Shown here: positions 53,745-62,430 of the stretch, piece by piece
How positions within the stretch are numbered: the stretch's first letter is position 1
Layout: each line of letters begins with the position of its first letter
Assembly: GCA_002428985.1 (NCBI GenBank)
Contig: DIYL01000054.1
Coordinates: 62,001-126,000, forward strand
Length of the DNA stretch: 64,000 bases
From: Anaerolineales bacterium UBA6055
GTDB taxonomy: Bacteria; Chloroflexota; Anaerolineae; Aggregatilineales; Phototrophicaceae
Direction of reading: 5' to 3'
The notes under the pieces: generated by a model
Database searches by the model: none
What the model was told of the DNA's origin: nothing
The model's input: the letters and a program-made list of their open reading frames with translations, nothing else
Translations under genes and position numbers: made by a program

Positions 53745-54509
53745 TTACTCACCATCATCAACAAACAGACTACGTCGGTAGATTTCATCGGGACGTTTGT
53801 ATATATGCCAGACATCTTCATCAGTCATAAACGTTGGTGAGCCAATCATCAACGCGCCTGCAAAGATCCTCGCACTTTTGACGACCATCGCCGTGATATT
53901 TAGGATTTCGGTTGGTGTATCCCCAAGCGCGATGACACCATGGTTTTCCATCAAGATCACCTTAGGGGCTTCTTCATTTTTATCTATGTATTCTCGGACT
54001 TTTTCACGCATGACAATCGCTAAGGGGAGTCCTGGATCGACGTATGGTACAAGTACAGATTGTGGACCACATAAAACGACTTCATCAGGGAAGCGTCGTT
54101 TAAATGCAAAATCCCTGGTATGTGATGTAGACATGAGTTGATTGATTGCTGTGGGGTGGGTATGCCCAATAAACTGTACACCACATTCTTTGAGTAGCAT
54201 CGCATGGAAACTTACCTCAACCGACGGACGTACATCGTTGGACTGGTCAACGCGTGCAGCTTGCATAATGGCTTTTTGCTCAGTCATTGTTTCTGGTGGG
54301 TTGTCGAGTAAGCCGAGTATTGGCTCAAAATGAACTGCTACAAAGCCATTTTCGGTAATGCCGTTCATCTGGTTACCACTAGCTTTGACATAAAATGAAT
54401 CATCATCAATTACACATGAGGTGTTACCTTCACCAATAATGACATAGTCATTTTCCGGTTTACCAATTGTGCGTGTCATTTCGACTAGGGTTTGGAGTTT
54501 GGAGGTCAT
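53745..54509 (-). CDS. Class II aldolase/adducin family protein, probable rhamnulose-1-phosphate-type aldolase
   Basis: A 254-residue zinc aldolase. IGEGNTSCVIDDDSFYVKASGNQM is the phosphate-binding N-terminal region, PSVEVSFHAMLLKE contains the catalytic Glu, and FIGHTHPTAINQLM and LMENHGVIALGD supply the three zinc His residues. Length and motifs fit the fuculose-1-phosphate/rhamnulose-1-phosphate aldolase group. In this operon, after a rhamnulokinase, it most likely splits L-rhamnulose 1-phosphate to DHAP and lactaldehyde. The short hairpin repeat at 54534-54558 lies between it and the binding-protein gene. Confidence 0.85.
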   Translation of the reverse strand: MTSKLQTLVEMTRTIGKPENDYVIIGEGNTSCVIDDDSFYVKASGNQMNGITENGFVAVHFEPILGLLDNPPETMTEQKAIMQAARVDQSNDVRPSVEVSFHAMLLKECGVQFIGHTHPTAINQLMSTSHTRDFAFKRRFPDEVVLCGPQSVLVPYVDPGLPLAIVMREKVREYIDKNEEAPKVILMENHGVIALGDTPTEILNITAMVVKSARIFAGALMIGSPTFMTDEDVWHIYKRPDEIYRRSLFVDDGE

Positions 54510-54533
54510 AGCAATGCCTTATTTATGTGTGTA

Positions 54534-54558
54534 GTAGGGGCATGTATCATGCCCCTAC
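54534..54558. repeat. GTAGGGGCATG hairpin repeat
   Basis: GTAGGGGCATG-TAT-CATGCCCCTAC, a perfect 11-bp stem, between the binding-protein stop and the aldolase start. It belongs with the palindrome at 30606 to a class of dispersed GTAGGGRC repeats. It may also limit read-through to the aldolase. Confidence 0.75.
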
Positions 54559-54583
54559 GGTTACAATTTTGAACTAGATCGAT

Positions 54584-55771
54584 TTAGAAATCGAAGTCGT
54601 TGATATTGTCAGCGGTGAAGATGAATGGTGCGCCAAGTAGAACTTCACTACCATTAACAACTTGTAATTCACCGAGGCGACCAGCCATAACGGAGGTGTC
54701 ACCAGGAGCGAATTCGCCATCAATAATTGCGCGCATGATATAAACAGCTGCGTAACCTAGGTCTACTGGGTTCCAGAGAACAACGTCACGTACACAACCT
54801 TCGTTGACATATGGTTTCATGTCGTTTGGTGTTGCAAGACCGACAACAGCAATATCTTCACAGAGGTCAGCTTGTTGAACTGCGTCTGCACTGTTTGGTG
54901 TTGCTACGGATGTCATCGCGAGGATACCATCGAGGTCTTCGCCGTATTTGTTGATGAGGGTTTGTGCACTTTGGAAGCTGAGAACTGCATCTTCTTGTGC
55001 TTCGAGTGTTTCTAGCCATTCAAGCTCTGGGTAACATTCGCCAGCGTATGCCCACATTTCAGCGATCCAACGTGCTTGGTTTGGTGTGGTGAATGTGGAG
55101 GTAACAATACCGAAGGATGCATCTTCGCCCATTTGGTCTACAAGGCTGTCGATCATAGCTTTTGCAATACCATTGAATTCTGCTTGGTTGACAAACCATT
55201 CACGTGCATCAGGTTCTGAGTTCGCGTCATAACCGACAACGTGGATGCCAGCTTCCAATGCGGAACGGAGAACAGGGGAGATTGCTACAGGATCGTTTGC
55301 CGCAAAGAGGATACCATCAACACCTTGGGTGATGTAGCTGTCGATCACTTGGATTTGGTCATCAATGTTTGCTTCGGTTGGTGCATCTGTTGTCACAGTG
55401 ACGTTACCGAGTTCTTCTGCTGCCTCTTGTTGACCTTGTGTGGTTGCTGCGAAGTAACCAATACCGACCAATTTTGGAACGTCTACGAGGGTGATGTCCA
55501 TGCCAGCCATGCTTTCCATGTCATCCATCATAGCGATTTGACCGCCATCATATTCCATGGCTTCCATCATCTCGTCGTCTTCTTCCATCATTTCTTCTTC
55601 TTCGCCCTCTTCCATATCTTCTTCCATCATCATGTCTTCCATGCCACATGCGAGAGGATTGGTATCGAGGTCGTCAGAACCGTCCCAGCGGTCATCTTGT
55701 GCACCAGCAGGTACACTTAACATTGCGATGAGCAAGCCAAGGATTAGAGTAATTGCAAATGATTTTTTCAT
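54584..55771 (-). CDS. Sugar ABC transporter substrate-binding protein (RhaS/RbsB type) with Met/Glu-rich insert
   Basis: A 395-residue secreted binding protein. Residues 1-24 are a signal peptide cut at PAGAQ; there is no lipobox. Residues about 44-91 are an extreme low-complexity stretch with 15 Met, 15 Glu and 7 Asp in 48 positions. The Peripla_BP_4 domain then begins at KLVGIGYFAATTQGQQEAAE and contains VDGILFAANDPVAISPVLRSAL-like and VVGYDANSEPD blocks. It should deliver L-rhamnose or a related sugar to the permeases upstream. Typical RhaS proteins are about 330-350 residues, the difference being the insert. Confidence 0.87.
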   Translation of the reverse strand: MKKSFAITLILGLLIAMLSVPAGAQDDRWDGSDDLDTNPLACGMEDMMMEEDMEEGEEEEMMEEDDEMMEAMEYDGGQIAMMDDMESMAGMDITLVDVPKLVGIGYFAATTQGQQEAAEELGNVTVTTDAPTEANIDDQIQVIDSYITQGVDGILFAANDPVAISPVLRSALEAGIHVVGYDANSEPDAREWFVNQAEFNGIAKAMIDSLVDQMGEDASFGIVTSTFTTPNQARWIAEMWAYAGECYPELEWLETLEAQEDAVLSFQSAQTLINKYGEDLDGILAMTSVATPNSADAVQQADLCEDIAVVGLATPNDMKPYVNEGCVRDVVLWNPVDLGYAAVYIMRAIIDGEFAPGDTSVMAGRLGELQVVNGSEVLLGAPFIFTADNINDFDF

Positions 55772-55860
55772 TAGATACGTCTCCGTAAAATTAACTTAAA
55801 CTTTTTGCATATAAGGTATTGCGTTTTGCCTATCTCGATATAACCACCTCCTTCCAAGGT

Positions 55861-56862
55861 TTATACACCTTGTCGCTGATTCTGTATGAAGTTGTTTAAC
55901 AGAATCGCGAAAATTAATACGCTACCAATTACAATAATCTGCGCGTCAGTTGTAACGCTTGTGAGCGAGAGACCGTTCTTTAGCAACTGGATGAGTACCA
56001 CCCCAATCATTGTCCCTGTAATTGATCCTGTACCGCCAAAGATACTGGTGCCGCCAAGCACAACTGCAGCGATAACATCTAGCTCAATCCCTGTGCCCAT
56101 ATCAGAGCGGGTTGTGCTGACTCGGGATACAAAGATCCAACCGGCTAATCCCGACATAAATCCGCTAAATGTATAGATAAACAGTAGATAGCGGTCTACA
56201 GTGAGACCTGAGAAACGCGCTCCTGTTTCGTTATTACCAATGGCATATAGGGCACGCCCAAGTTGTGTACGGGCAAGCACAATCCCAAAAATAATGACCG
56301 AAATGATCAATAACCAGAGCTGGGTTGGTACACCGAGAAATTCGCCCTGTCCAAGTTGGAAGAACCATTCGGGATACCCGCGTGCAGATTTCGCCTGACT
56401 AATACCCTCTGCTAAACCACGATAGAGCGCAAGTGTTGCTAAGGTCATAATTAGTGGGGGGACTTTCACCCGTACGATAAAGAAGCCATTAACGAACCCA
56501 GCAATTGTCCCAGCGATAATACCTGTCAGAATTGCTAGTGGTAATGGAAATCCCAGTTCTTGCCATGTCCAGCCAAGTACAATGGCTGTTAGACCCAGTA
56601 TCGATCCAACTGACAGATCAATCCCACCTGTGATAATGATATATGTCATCGGGATAGCAATCAGACCAATTTCGGTCATGAAACGCCCTTGTTGCAGTAG
56701 ATTTTCAGGTGTTAGAAATACATCACTGCGAGTCGCAAGGAATAAGACAGACACCACCATGATGATAAATAGGATGCCTTCTTGGCTTAAAAGGATATTG
56801 CGTATACGACTACTAAATGTCTGAGGTTGAGAGTCGGTTTTGGGTTTTTCGAGTGTTGTCAT
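55861..56862 (-). CDS. Sugar ABC transporter permease (RhaQ/RbsC type)
   Basis: A 333-residue membrane protein with eight to ten hydrophobic segments of the BPD_transp_2 family. FMTEIGLIAIPMTYIIITGGIDLSVGS is the conserved pore segment. GNNETGARFSGLTVDRYL and AAVVLGGTSIFGGTGSITGTMIGV are the ATPase-coupling and C-terminal signatures. A soluble N-terminal tail of about 28 residues precedes the first helix. It lies 15 bases after the other permease gene and 89 bases before the binding-protein gene. Confidence 0.9.
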   Translation of the reverse strand: MTTLEKPKTDSQPQTFSSRIRNILLSQEGILFIIMVVSVLFLATRSDVFLTPENLLQQGRFMTEIGLIAIPMTYIIITGGIDLSVGSILGLTAIVLGWTWQELGFPLPLAILTGIIAGTIAGFVNGFFIVRVKVPPLIMTLATLALYRGLAEGISQAKSARGYPEWFFQLGQGEFLGVPTQLWLLIISVIIFGIVLARTQLGRALYAIGNNETGARFSGLTVDRYLLFIYTFSGFMSGLAGWIFVSRVSTTRSDMGTGIELDVIAAVVLGGTSIFGGTGSITGTMIGVVLIQLLKNGLSLTSVTTDAQIIVIGSVLIFAILLNNFIQNQRQGV

Positions 56863-56877
56863 GTTTATATACCTTCT

Positions 56878-58308
56878 CTACAAACGCTGACGACGACGGC
56901 GGATTAAATCGGCTAGTACGGTGACAAGAATCAAGACACCTTGTACAGCTTTGAGCCAGAACGGAGAGACGTTGATAAAGATCATTGCAGATCGGATGAA
57001 ATTTAGCAGGATGGTTGCTAATGTTGAGCCAATGACAGTTCCTGTACCTCCAAGAATACTGACACCACCAACGACAGAAGAGGTAATGACTGAAAGCTCT
57101 AGGGCAGGTGGCGGTGTTGCTTGAATGATGTTGAACTGAGTTGAATACATCACACTAGCAATCCCGACAAAAACACCGTTTAGGATGAAGACGATCATTA
57201 CCAATCGTTTTTCTGATAGACCCGATAAACGGGCAGCTTCAGAGTTACCACCGAGTGCATATAGTGATCGACCCGTCTGGCTATATCGCATCCAAAGTGC
57301 AGCGAGGATGGTGAGAACGACCATGAAAATGATCGGCATTGGGATACCTAGTGGACGAACTTGTGAGAGAAAATATCCATCAGGCATTCCGGTGACACGT
57401 TCACCATTTGTCCAGATAATCAGAATACCTTTGATGATACTTAGCATACCCAACGTCACAACAATCGAGGGTATTCGCATATAGGCGACGAGGAATCCGA
57501 TAAATGCACCAAAGCCTGCACCAACAACTAGTGGTGCAAACCATGCAAGTGGAATTGCAATTGACTGTAGGAATGGGTCAGCAGTGGCGGTCAAATCGAC
57601 AACGATACGACCACTGATAACAGCCAGTAATCCAACGAGTGATCCCACCGAAATATCAATGTTGCCAGTAATAATCACCATCGACATGCCGAGTGCGGCG
57701 ACAGCGATATACGCATTCCCTGATAAAATATCTGAGATATTGCGCTCCTGTAAAAAGCGCGGGTTGGCGATACCGACCACAACAATCAGTAGGATGAGAC
57801 CAAATACAATGATACTTTCCTGATTGCCATACAATTGTGTGATGCGGTATTTTCCTTCCGTAACCTCACGTGGAATCAAGAATTGAACAATCGTCAGGAT
57901 ACCAAATATCAAGATGATCCAGAACCCAATCCCCATATCACCTATATAGGTGGCTTCTTCTGCGGTGTAATCCTGAAAAAAGTTGATGAAATAGACAACA
58001 ACCAACAAGCCTGTCACACTCATCATCAATGAGATTGCTCGACTGGCTTTTGGCATCACGATATTCCATATCCCTAGCAACAGGACGCCGACTCCCGCTA
58101 ATGGAATGACTTGTAAACCACTTGTCAAAATCTCAAGTTCGTTGTTGCTTTTACTTTCGGTAATTTGTGCAACTGTTGATGGTCCTAATTCTGGCTGATT
58201 TGCAAATGGCAGAAATATATACGCACCAATAATCACGACTGCTAGTAAAATGCCGATAAAATGAATTGGGTTAAGACGGACAGGCGGGGTTTTCTCTTTA
58301 GCTGTCAT
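56878..58308 (-). CDS. Sugar ABC transporter permease (RhaP/RbsC type) with N-terminal membrane extension
   Basis: A 476-residue permease. The C-terminal 320 residues are a standard BPD_transp_2 permease: MSMVIITGNIDISVGSLVGL, LGGNSEAARLSGLSEKRL, VVGGVSILGGTGTVIGS. About 150 residues ahead of it add four helices (IHFIGILLAVVIIGAYIF, LQVIPLAGVGVLLLGIW, ISLMMSVTGLLVVVYFI, FWIILIFGILTIVQFLI) with an extracytoplasmic loop between the first two. Family members are about 330 residues. I chose ATG 58308 (AAAGGA upstream), which overlaps the ATPase gene by 11 bases; upstream in-frame starts would lengthen the chain by up to 11 residues. Confidence 0.88.
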   Translation of the reverse strand: MTAKEKTPPVRLNPIHFIGILLAVVIIGAYIFLPFANQPELGPSTVAQITESKSNNELEILTSGLQVIPLAGVGVLLLGIWNIVMPKASRAISLMMSVTGLLVVVYFINFFQDYTAEEATYIGDMGIGFWIILIFGILTIVQFLIPREVTEGKYRITQLYGNQESIIVFGLILLIVVVGIANPRFLQERNISDILSGNAYIAVAALGMSMVIITGNIDISVGSLVGLLAVISGRIVVDLTATADPFLQSIAIPLAWFAPLVVGAGFGAFIGFLVAYMRIPSIVVTLGMLSIIKGILIIWTNGERVTGMPDGYFLSQVRPLGIPMPIIFMVVLTILAALWMRYSQTGRSLYALGGNSEAARLSGLSEKRLVMIVFILNGVFVGIASVMYSTQFNIIQATPPPALELSVITSSVVGGVSILGGTGTVIGSTLATILLNFIRSAMIFINVSPFWLKAVQGVLILVTVLADLIRRRRQRL

Positions 58309-59836
58309 GCGCCTGTTTCCTTTCATTATGGTTGACTTCACTCATCATTGCCGTTGCGACGGTTTCTTGTGTGGCTTCCTCACGGGTAAATTCGCCAACA
58401 AGATGTCCCTCACGCATGACTAGAACACGGTCACTCATACCAAGGACTTCGGGCAGTTCACTGGAAATCATTAAGATTGCCAAGCCCTCTTCGGCAACGA
58501 GTTGGCTCATTAACCGATGAATTTCGGACTTTGCCCCGACATCAACGCCGCGTGTAGGTTCATCCATGATGAGTAATTTCGGATTGCTTGCTAGCCATTT
58601 GCTGACAACAACTTTTTGTTGATTACCGCCAGATAGCTTATTTACAATTTGTTCCGACCCTGTTGCACGGATGCTCAATTGATCAATGGATTCATTCGCG
58701 AGTATGCGTTCTTTTGCACGATTGATAAATGTATTCATCGAAACTGAGTCGAGTACTGCCATGGATGTATTTTCGCGGATGGTCATCTCGCGCACGAGCC
58801 CTTGATGCCCACGATCTTCTGGTACATACCCAATGCCATGTTTGACAGCTTCGGACGGATGGTGGATTGTGACCTTTTGACCATTGATGAGTATTTCGCC
58901 AGATTCAGCAGGAAGTACACCAAAGATTACCTGTGCTGTTTCGCTACGCCCCGATCCAACGAGGCCCGCAATTCCGACAATTTCTCCGGTATGGACCTTG
59001 AATGATATGTGATTTGTGAGTGGCGGACGATGCAAATCGCGAACTTCAAGGACAACATCGCCTTTCTCACTCTCTTGTTTAGGAAATAGATTATCAATTG
59101 TGCGCCCGACCATCATACTAATCAGATCAGCTTCGGTTGTATCGGCGACATCTTGTGTGCCGATATATTGGCCATCACGGAGTACTGTTACACGATCTGC
59201 AAGTTCAAAAACTTCATTGAGACGGTGACTAATATAAACAATGCTTACACCGCGTTCTCGTAGCAGTCTCACAATACTGAATAATTGCTCAACATCACTC
59301 TCAGTTAGTGCTGCTGTTGGTTCATCCATAATGAGGATTTGTGCGTCAAGCGAGAGTGCTTTTGCAATTTCGACCCGTTGCCGATTGCCAACGTTGAGCG
59401 TACCCACTTTTGCACCGACATCCAGATTATAGATGTTAAGTTCGGCTAAGAGTTCTTCGGCACGGGTTTCCATTGTGTCCCAATCGACAGTCTGAAATAA
59501 ACCCCAATTTTTCATTGGGAAGTGACCCATGAAGATGTTTTCTGCAACTGATAATTCTGGGTAGAGGCCAAGCTCTTGATAGATGGTTGCAATACCCGCT
59601 TTTTGGGCTTCACGCGGGTTGTTAAAACTAACACTTTGACCATCTAAGATCATATCGCCTGTGTCGGGTTTATGGACACCAGACATAATCTTGATCATGG
59701 TTGATTTACCTGCGCCGTTTTCACCCAATAACGCATGAACCTCGCCACGTCTTACATCGAATTGAGCATCTTTAAGAGCATGAACACCGGGGAAGTATTT
59801 ATTGATTTCAGTGAGTTTCATCAGTGCGTTGTTCAT
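58298..59836 (-). CDS. Sugar ABC transporter ATP-binding protein (RhaT/RbsA type)
   Basis: A 512-residue double ATPase. The first half has LLGENGAGKSTMIK (Walker A), LNVGNRQRVEIAKALS (signature) and LIMDEPTAALTESD (Walker B). The second half has the degenerate Walker A AGLVGSGRSETAQ, KLSGGNQQKVVVSKWL and LLIMDEPTRGVDVG. This tandem layout is specific for ribose, galactose and rhamnose importers. The gene follows the rhamnulokinase by 9 bases, and the permease gene overlaps its end, so all are in one transcript. Confidence 0.92.
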   Translation of the reverse strand: MNNALMKLTEINKYFPGVHALKDAQFDVRRGEVHALLGENGAGKSTMIKIMSGVHKPDTGDMILDGQSVSFNNPREAQKAGIATIYQELGLYPELSVAENIFMGHFPMKNWGLFQTVDWDTMETRAEELLAELNIYNLDVGAKVGTLNVGNRQRVEIAKALSLDAQILIMDEPTAALTESDVEQLFSIVRLLRERGVSIVYISHRLNEVFELADRVTVLRDGQYIGTQDVADTTEADLISMMVGRTIDNLFPKQESEKGDVVLEVRDLHRPPLTNHISFKVHTGEIVGIAGLVGSGRSETAQVIFGVLPAESGEILINGQKVTIHHPSEAVKHGIGYVPEDRGHQGLVREMTIRENTSMAVLDSVSMNTFINRAKERILANESIDQLSIRATGSEQIVNKLSGGNQQKVVVSKWLASNPKLLIMDEPTRGVDVGAKSEIHRLMSQLVAEEGLAILMISSELPEVLGMSDRVLVMREGHLVGEFTREEATQETVATAMMSEVNHNERKQAHDS

Positions 59837-59845
59837 AGATAAATC

Positions 59846-61276
59846 CTAGGCTAGTAAAGCTTTGAAACGATCATAATTATCATTCCATGCGTCCGTGTTT
59901 TGTGGCTCATAGGTGACCGTATCCATAGATTGACTGAGCATGGTACGGGCTTCAGCAACATCTGCTAATTCTCCCATCGAAATTAGCTGGACAATAGCAT
60001 TGCCAGTTGCGGTTGCTTCGGCTGGACCAGCGATCACAGTTCTCCCAAGTGCATTGGCTGTCATCTGATTTAATAGTCCATTCTTGGAACCACCACCGAT
60101 GATATGTAGGCGATCAACTGTTTGACCAGATACGCTAATGAGTTGTTCCAGTACATAACGATAGGTATAAGCAAGACTGGTATAAACTACTGCCATAATT
60201 TCGGCATGTGTCTCCGGTATGGTTTGATTGGTGCGCTTGCAATAGTCAATCACTCGGGATGGCATATCACCGGGGGCAAGGAAACTGACATCATCTGGAT
60301 CGATGAATGCTTTAAATTGATTTGCTGATTGCACCATTTCAGTTAATTGTTCGAATGTATAGTCGTCACCGCTAGATGCCCATGTACTCCGACATTGGTC
60401 AACGACCCATAAACCCATAATGTTTTTTAGTAGGCGATAAGTATTGGCATAACCACCTTCGTTGGTGACGTTGGCTTCGTAGGCTTCATCTGTGAGAATT
60501 GCGTCTTTGATCTCGAGGCCTAGTAGACTCCATGTGCCACTACTGAGATACGCATAATTTTCTGTTGTGGTTGGAACGGCTACAACGGCACTACCTGTGT
60601 CATGACATGACGGTGCAACGACATCAATACCTTTATAAGAGCCGATCTTTGTGCCGGGTTGGACGATTTGTGGGAGAATACCAGTTGGAATACCTACTGC
60701 ATTGAGTATATCTTTATCCCAATCATTAGTTGCCGGATTCACCATTTGGAGCGTTGTCGCAACGGTAAATTCCGCTGTTTTTGAGCCAGTGAGCCAATAG
60801 TTGAATAAGTCTGCCATTGGTAGCATGGTGTCTGCGTGATCAAGAAGTGGGCTTCCGTCGCGTAGCAAACTAGCCAATTGGAATAGACCATTGATTTGCA
60901 TGAACTGAATGCCTGTGCGTTCAAAGACCTCACGGCGTGGCATTTTATCAAACACCCATTCCATCATACCTTCATTGCGCGGGTCACGATAATGAACAGG
61001 ATTGCTTAAGAGCTCGCCAGTGTTATCTATCAGGGCAAAATCAACACCCCAAGTATCGACCCCAATCGACTCAGCGGATGCGACTTTGTCGATGCCAACA
61101 GTAATTTCGTGCCATAGACGCAAGACATCCCAGTAGAGTTTATTTGGTGTTTGTACGGGAATATTGGGAAAGCGGTGGGCTTCGGTCAAGGTGATACGCT
61201 GACCATTAAAGGCGACATCCATCACACGACCTGACGATGCACCTAAATCAACTGCAATAACATGTTTTTCTGTCAT
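59846..61276 (-). CDS. rhaB: Rhamnulokinase (FGGY family)
   Basis: A 476-residue sugar kinase that phosphorylates L-rhamnulose at O1. VIAVDLGASSGRVMDVAF is the hallmark phosphate loop of RhaB (the ASSGR pattern), GVDTWGVDFALID carries the substrate-binding Asp, and NPVHYRDPRNEG the next block. HIIGGGSKNGLLNQMTANAL and AGPAEATATGNA form the ATP site. I prefer ATG 61276 to a GTG 12 bases upstream. It opens the transporter operon downstream of paired operator boxes. Rhamnose isomerase, needed for the same pathway, is not in the window. Confidence 0.9.
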   Translation of the reverse strand: MTEKHVIAVDLGASSGRVMDVAFNGQRITLTEAHRFPNIPVQTPNKLYWDVLRLWHEITVGIDKVASAESIGVDTWGVDFALIDNTGELLSNPVHYRDPRNEGMMEWVFDKMPRREVFERTGIQFMQINGLFQLASLLRDGSPLLDHADTMLPMADLFNYWLTGSKTAEFTVATTLQMVNPATNDWDKDILNAVGIPTGILPQIVQPGTKIGSYKGIDVVAPSCHDTGSAVVAVPTTTENYAYLSSGTWSLLGLEIKDAILTDEAYEANVTNEGGYANTYRLLKNIMGLWVVDQCRSTWASSGDDYTFEQLTEMVQSANQFKAFIDPDDVSFLAPGDMPSRVIDYCKRTNQTIPETHAEIMAVVYTSLAYTYRYVLEQLISVSGQTVDRLHIIGGGSKNGLLNQMTANALGRTVIAGPAEATATGNAIVQLISMGELADVAEARTMLSQSMDTVTYEPQNTDAWNDNYDRFKALLA

Positions 61277-61359
61277 AAATAATCTCACTTAAACGACTGA
61301 TTGAAACATCAGCCGATGGAAAAATAATTTTTAATAGTGAAACTTTTGACTTATACTTA

Positions 61360-61399
61360 CTTTCGTTTGCTTTCGTTTATCATTGTATCGTGTCGAAAG
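61360..61399 (-). promoter_or_regulatory. DeoR-type operator cluster at the rhaB promoter
   Basis: CTTTCGTTT occurs twice in tandem (61360-61368 and 61370-61378), with CGAAAG at 61394-61399 in the opposite sense. TTTCG direct repeats are typical for GlpR/DeoR-family regulators. The cluster lies 84-123 bases upstream of rhaB. Confidence 0.65.
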
Positions 61400-61438
61400 C
61401 ATCCTGTCAATAAAAATTATATGTGATATTTGTCACGT

Positions 61439-62215
61439 TTAGTCGGTGTATTCGACAGTGTTATGATTCTCGCGTAGGCCTCGTATCATTTGCTGGGGCG
61501 CACTTTTGGTTGTGATAATTGTTATGCTTGGATCGAGCTTGAACATGGTGTATGGTGCGATTTTGCCCCATTTACGTTCATCCAAAAGAATATACTTTTT
61601 GATACAACGGTCGAGCATGGCTTGCTTAATTTCGACTTCTTCTTGACTGGATTCGGTAAATCCAGTCTCTGGAGTATAACCGTGTATACTGATGAAACCT
61701 GCTGTTAAATGAATATCGGGTAAACCATCGGGTGTACCCACTAATGACACTGAATCGCGTCTTAACTGTCCACCAGGCATAAAGACTTGAATATGTGGGA
61801 AATCCATAAATTCTTGTGCGACAACTAGACTATTGGTGACGACGATGAGGCGTTCTAATCGCTTAAGAAATGGTAACATCGCAAATACGGTTGTTGATGC
61901 ATCAAGGGCGATGCTATCACCACTTGATACTTTATGAGCTGCGTATTGTGCCATGCGGGTTTTTACGATGTTATGTTCACGTAGGCGTACATCAAATGAT
62001 AACTCGGGGGTATTACCATGATTGGTTGGTAAGACAGCTCCACCATGGGTACGTTCTAGCTTTTTAGCATCAGCGAGGGCACGTAAATCTTGACGGATCG
62101 TCACTTCGCTAACCTTGAGCTTATCGCTGAGATTCTTGACCGAGACACGGCCGAATTGTTCTAACTCGGCGAGAATGGTACGACGACGTTCTTCCATAAA
62201 TAATTGTTCGGACAT
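61439..62215 (-). CDS. DeoR-family transcriptional regulator of the rhamnose operon
   Basis: A 258-residue repressor. RRRTILAELEQFGRVSVKNLSDKL and KVSEVTIRQDLRALADAKKLERTHGGAVL form the DeoR helix-turn-helix with its typical tail. The sugar-phosphate-binding domain has SIALDASTTVFAMLPFL and VTNSLVVAQEF, with the conserved DASTT loop, then TESSQEEVEIKQAML. Its inducer is probably a phosphorylated rhamnose intermediate. It lies 162 bases upstream of rhaB on the same strand, like rhaR in the rhizobial rha cluster. CTTTCG and CGAAAG boxes occur at its own promoter as well. Confidence 0.88.
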   Translation of the reverse strand: MSEQLFMEERRRTILAELEQFGRVSVKNLSDKLKVSEVTIRQDLRALADAKKLERTHGGAVLPTNHGNTPELSFDVRLREHNIVKTRMAQYAAHKVSSGDSIALDASTTVFAMLPFLKRLERLIVVTNSLVVAQEFMDFPHIQVFMPGGQLRRDSVSLVGTPDGLPDIHLTAGFISIHGYTPETGFTESSQEEVEIKQAMLDRCIKKYILLDERKWGKIAPYTMFKLDPSITIITTKSAPQQMIRGLRENHNTVEYTD

Positions 62216-62223
62216 TTTTTAAA

Positions 62224-62270
62224 CTTTCGTAATTTTTGCAAAATTGAAGGCAATCGAAAGTAACCAACAC
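62224..62270 (-). promoter_or_regulatory. Probable auto-operator of the DeoR regulator
   Basis: CTTTCG at 62224-62229 and CGAAAG at 62265-62270, inverted over 35 bases, directly upstream of the regulator start. The same boxes are at the rhaB promoter. Confidence 0.6.
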
Positions 62271-62430
62271 AGAATATAACTAAAGTATAACGCGAAAATG
62301 AGCGAATGATAAATTTTGCTATACGAATTCTCAGTAAATGGTGTATACAATCGAAATAGTTAATTGGATCTTTAAGGGTCAGAAGTTATCGATGGTACTG
62401 TTTAAGATAGTACTATAAGAGAGTAAGTTT

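Noticed and set aside
54531..54560. Possible CRISPR repeat or insertion sequence end
   Set aside because: Only a single copy of the hairpin is present locally, with no spacers, target duplication or transposase gene nearby.
55557..55799. Plus-strand frame opposite the Met/Glu-rich region of the binding protein
   Set aside because: Its Ser/Ile-rich sequence is simply the complement of the ATG/GAA/GAT codons on the minus strand.
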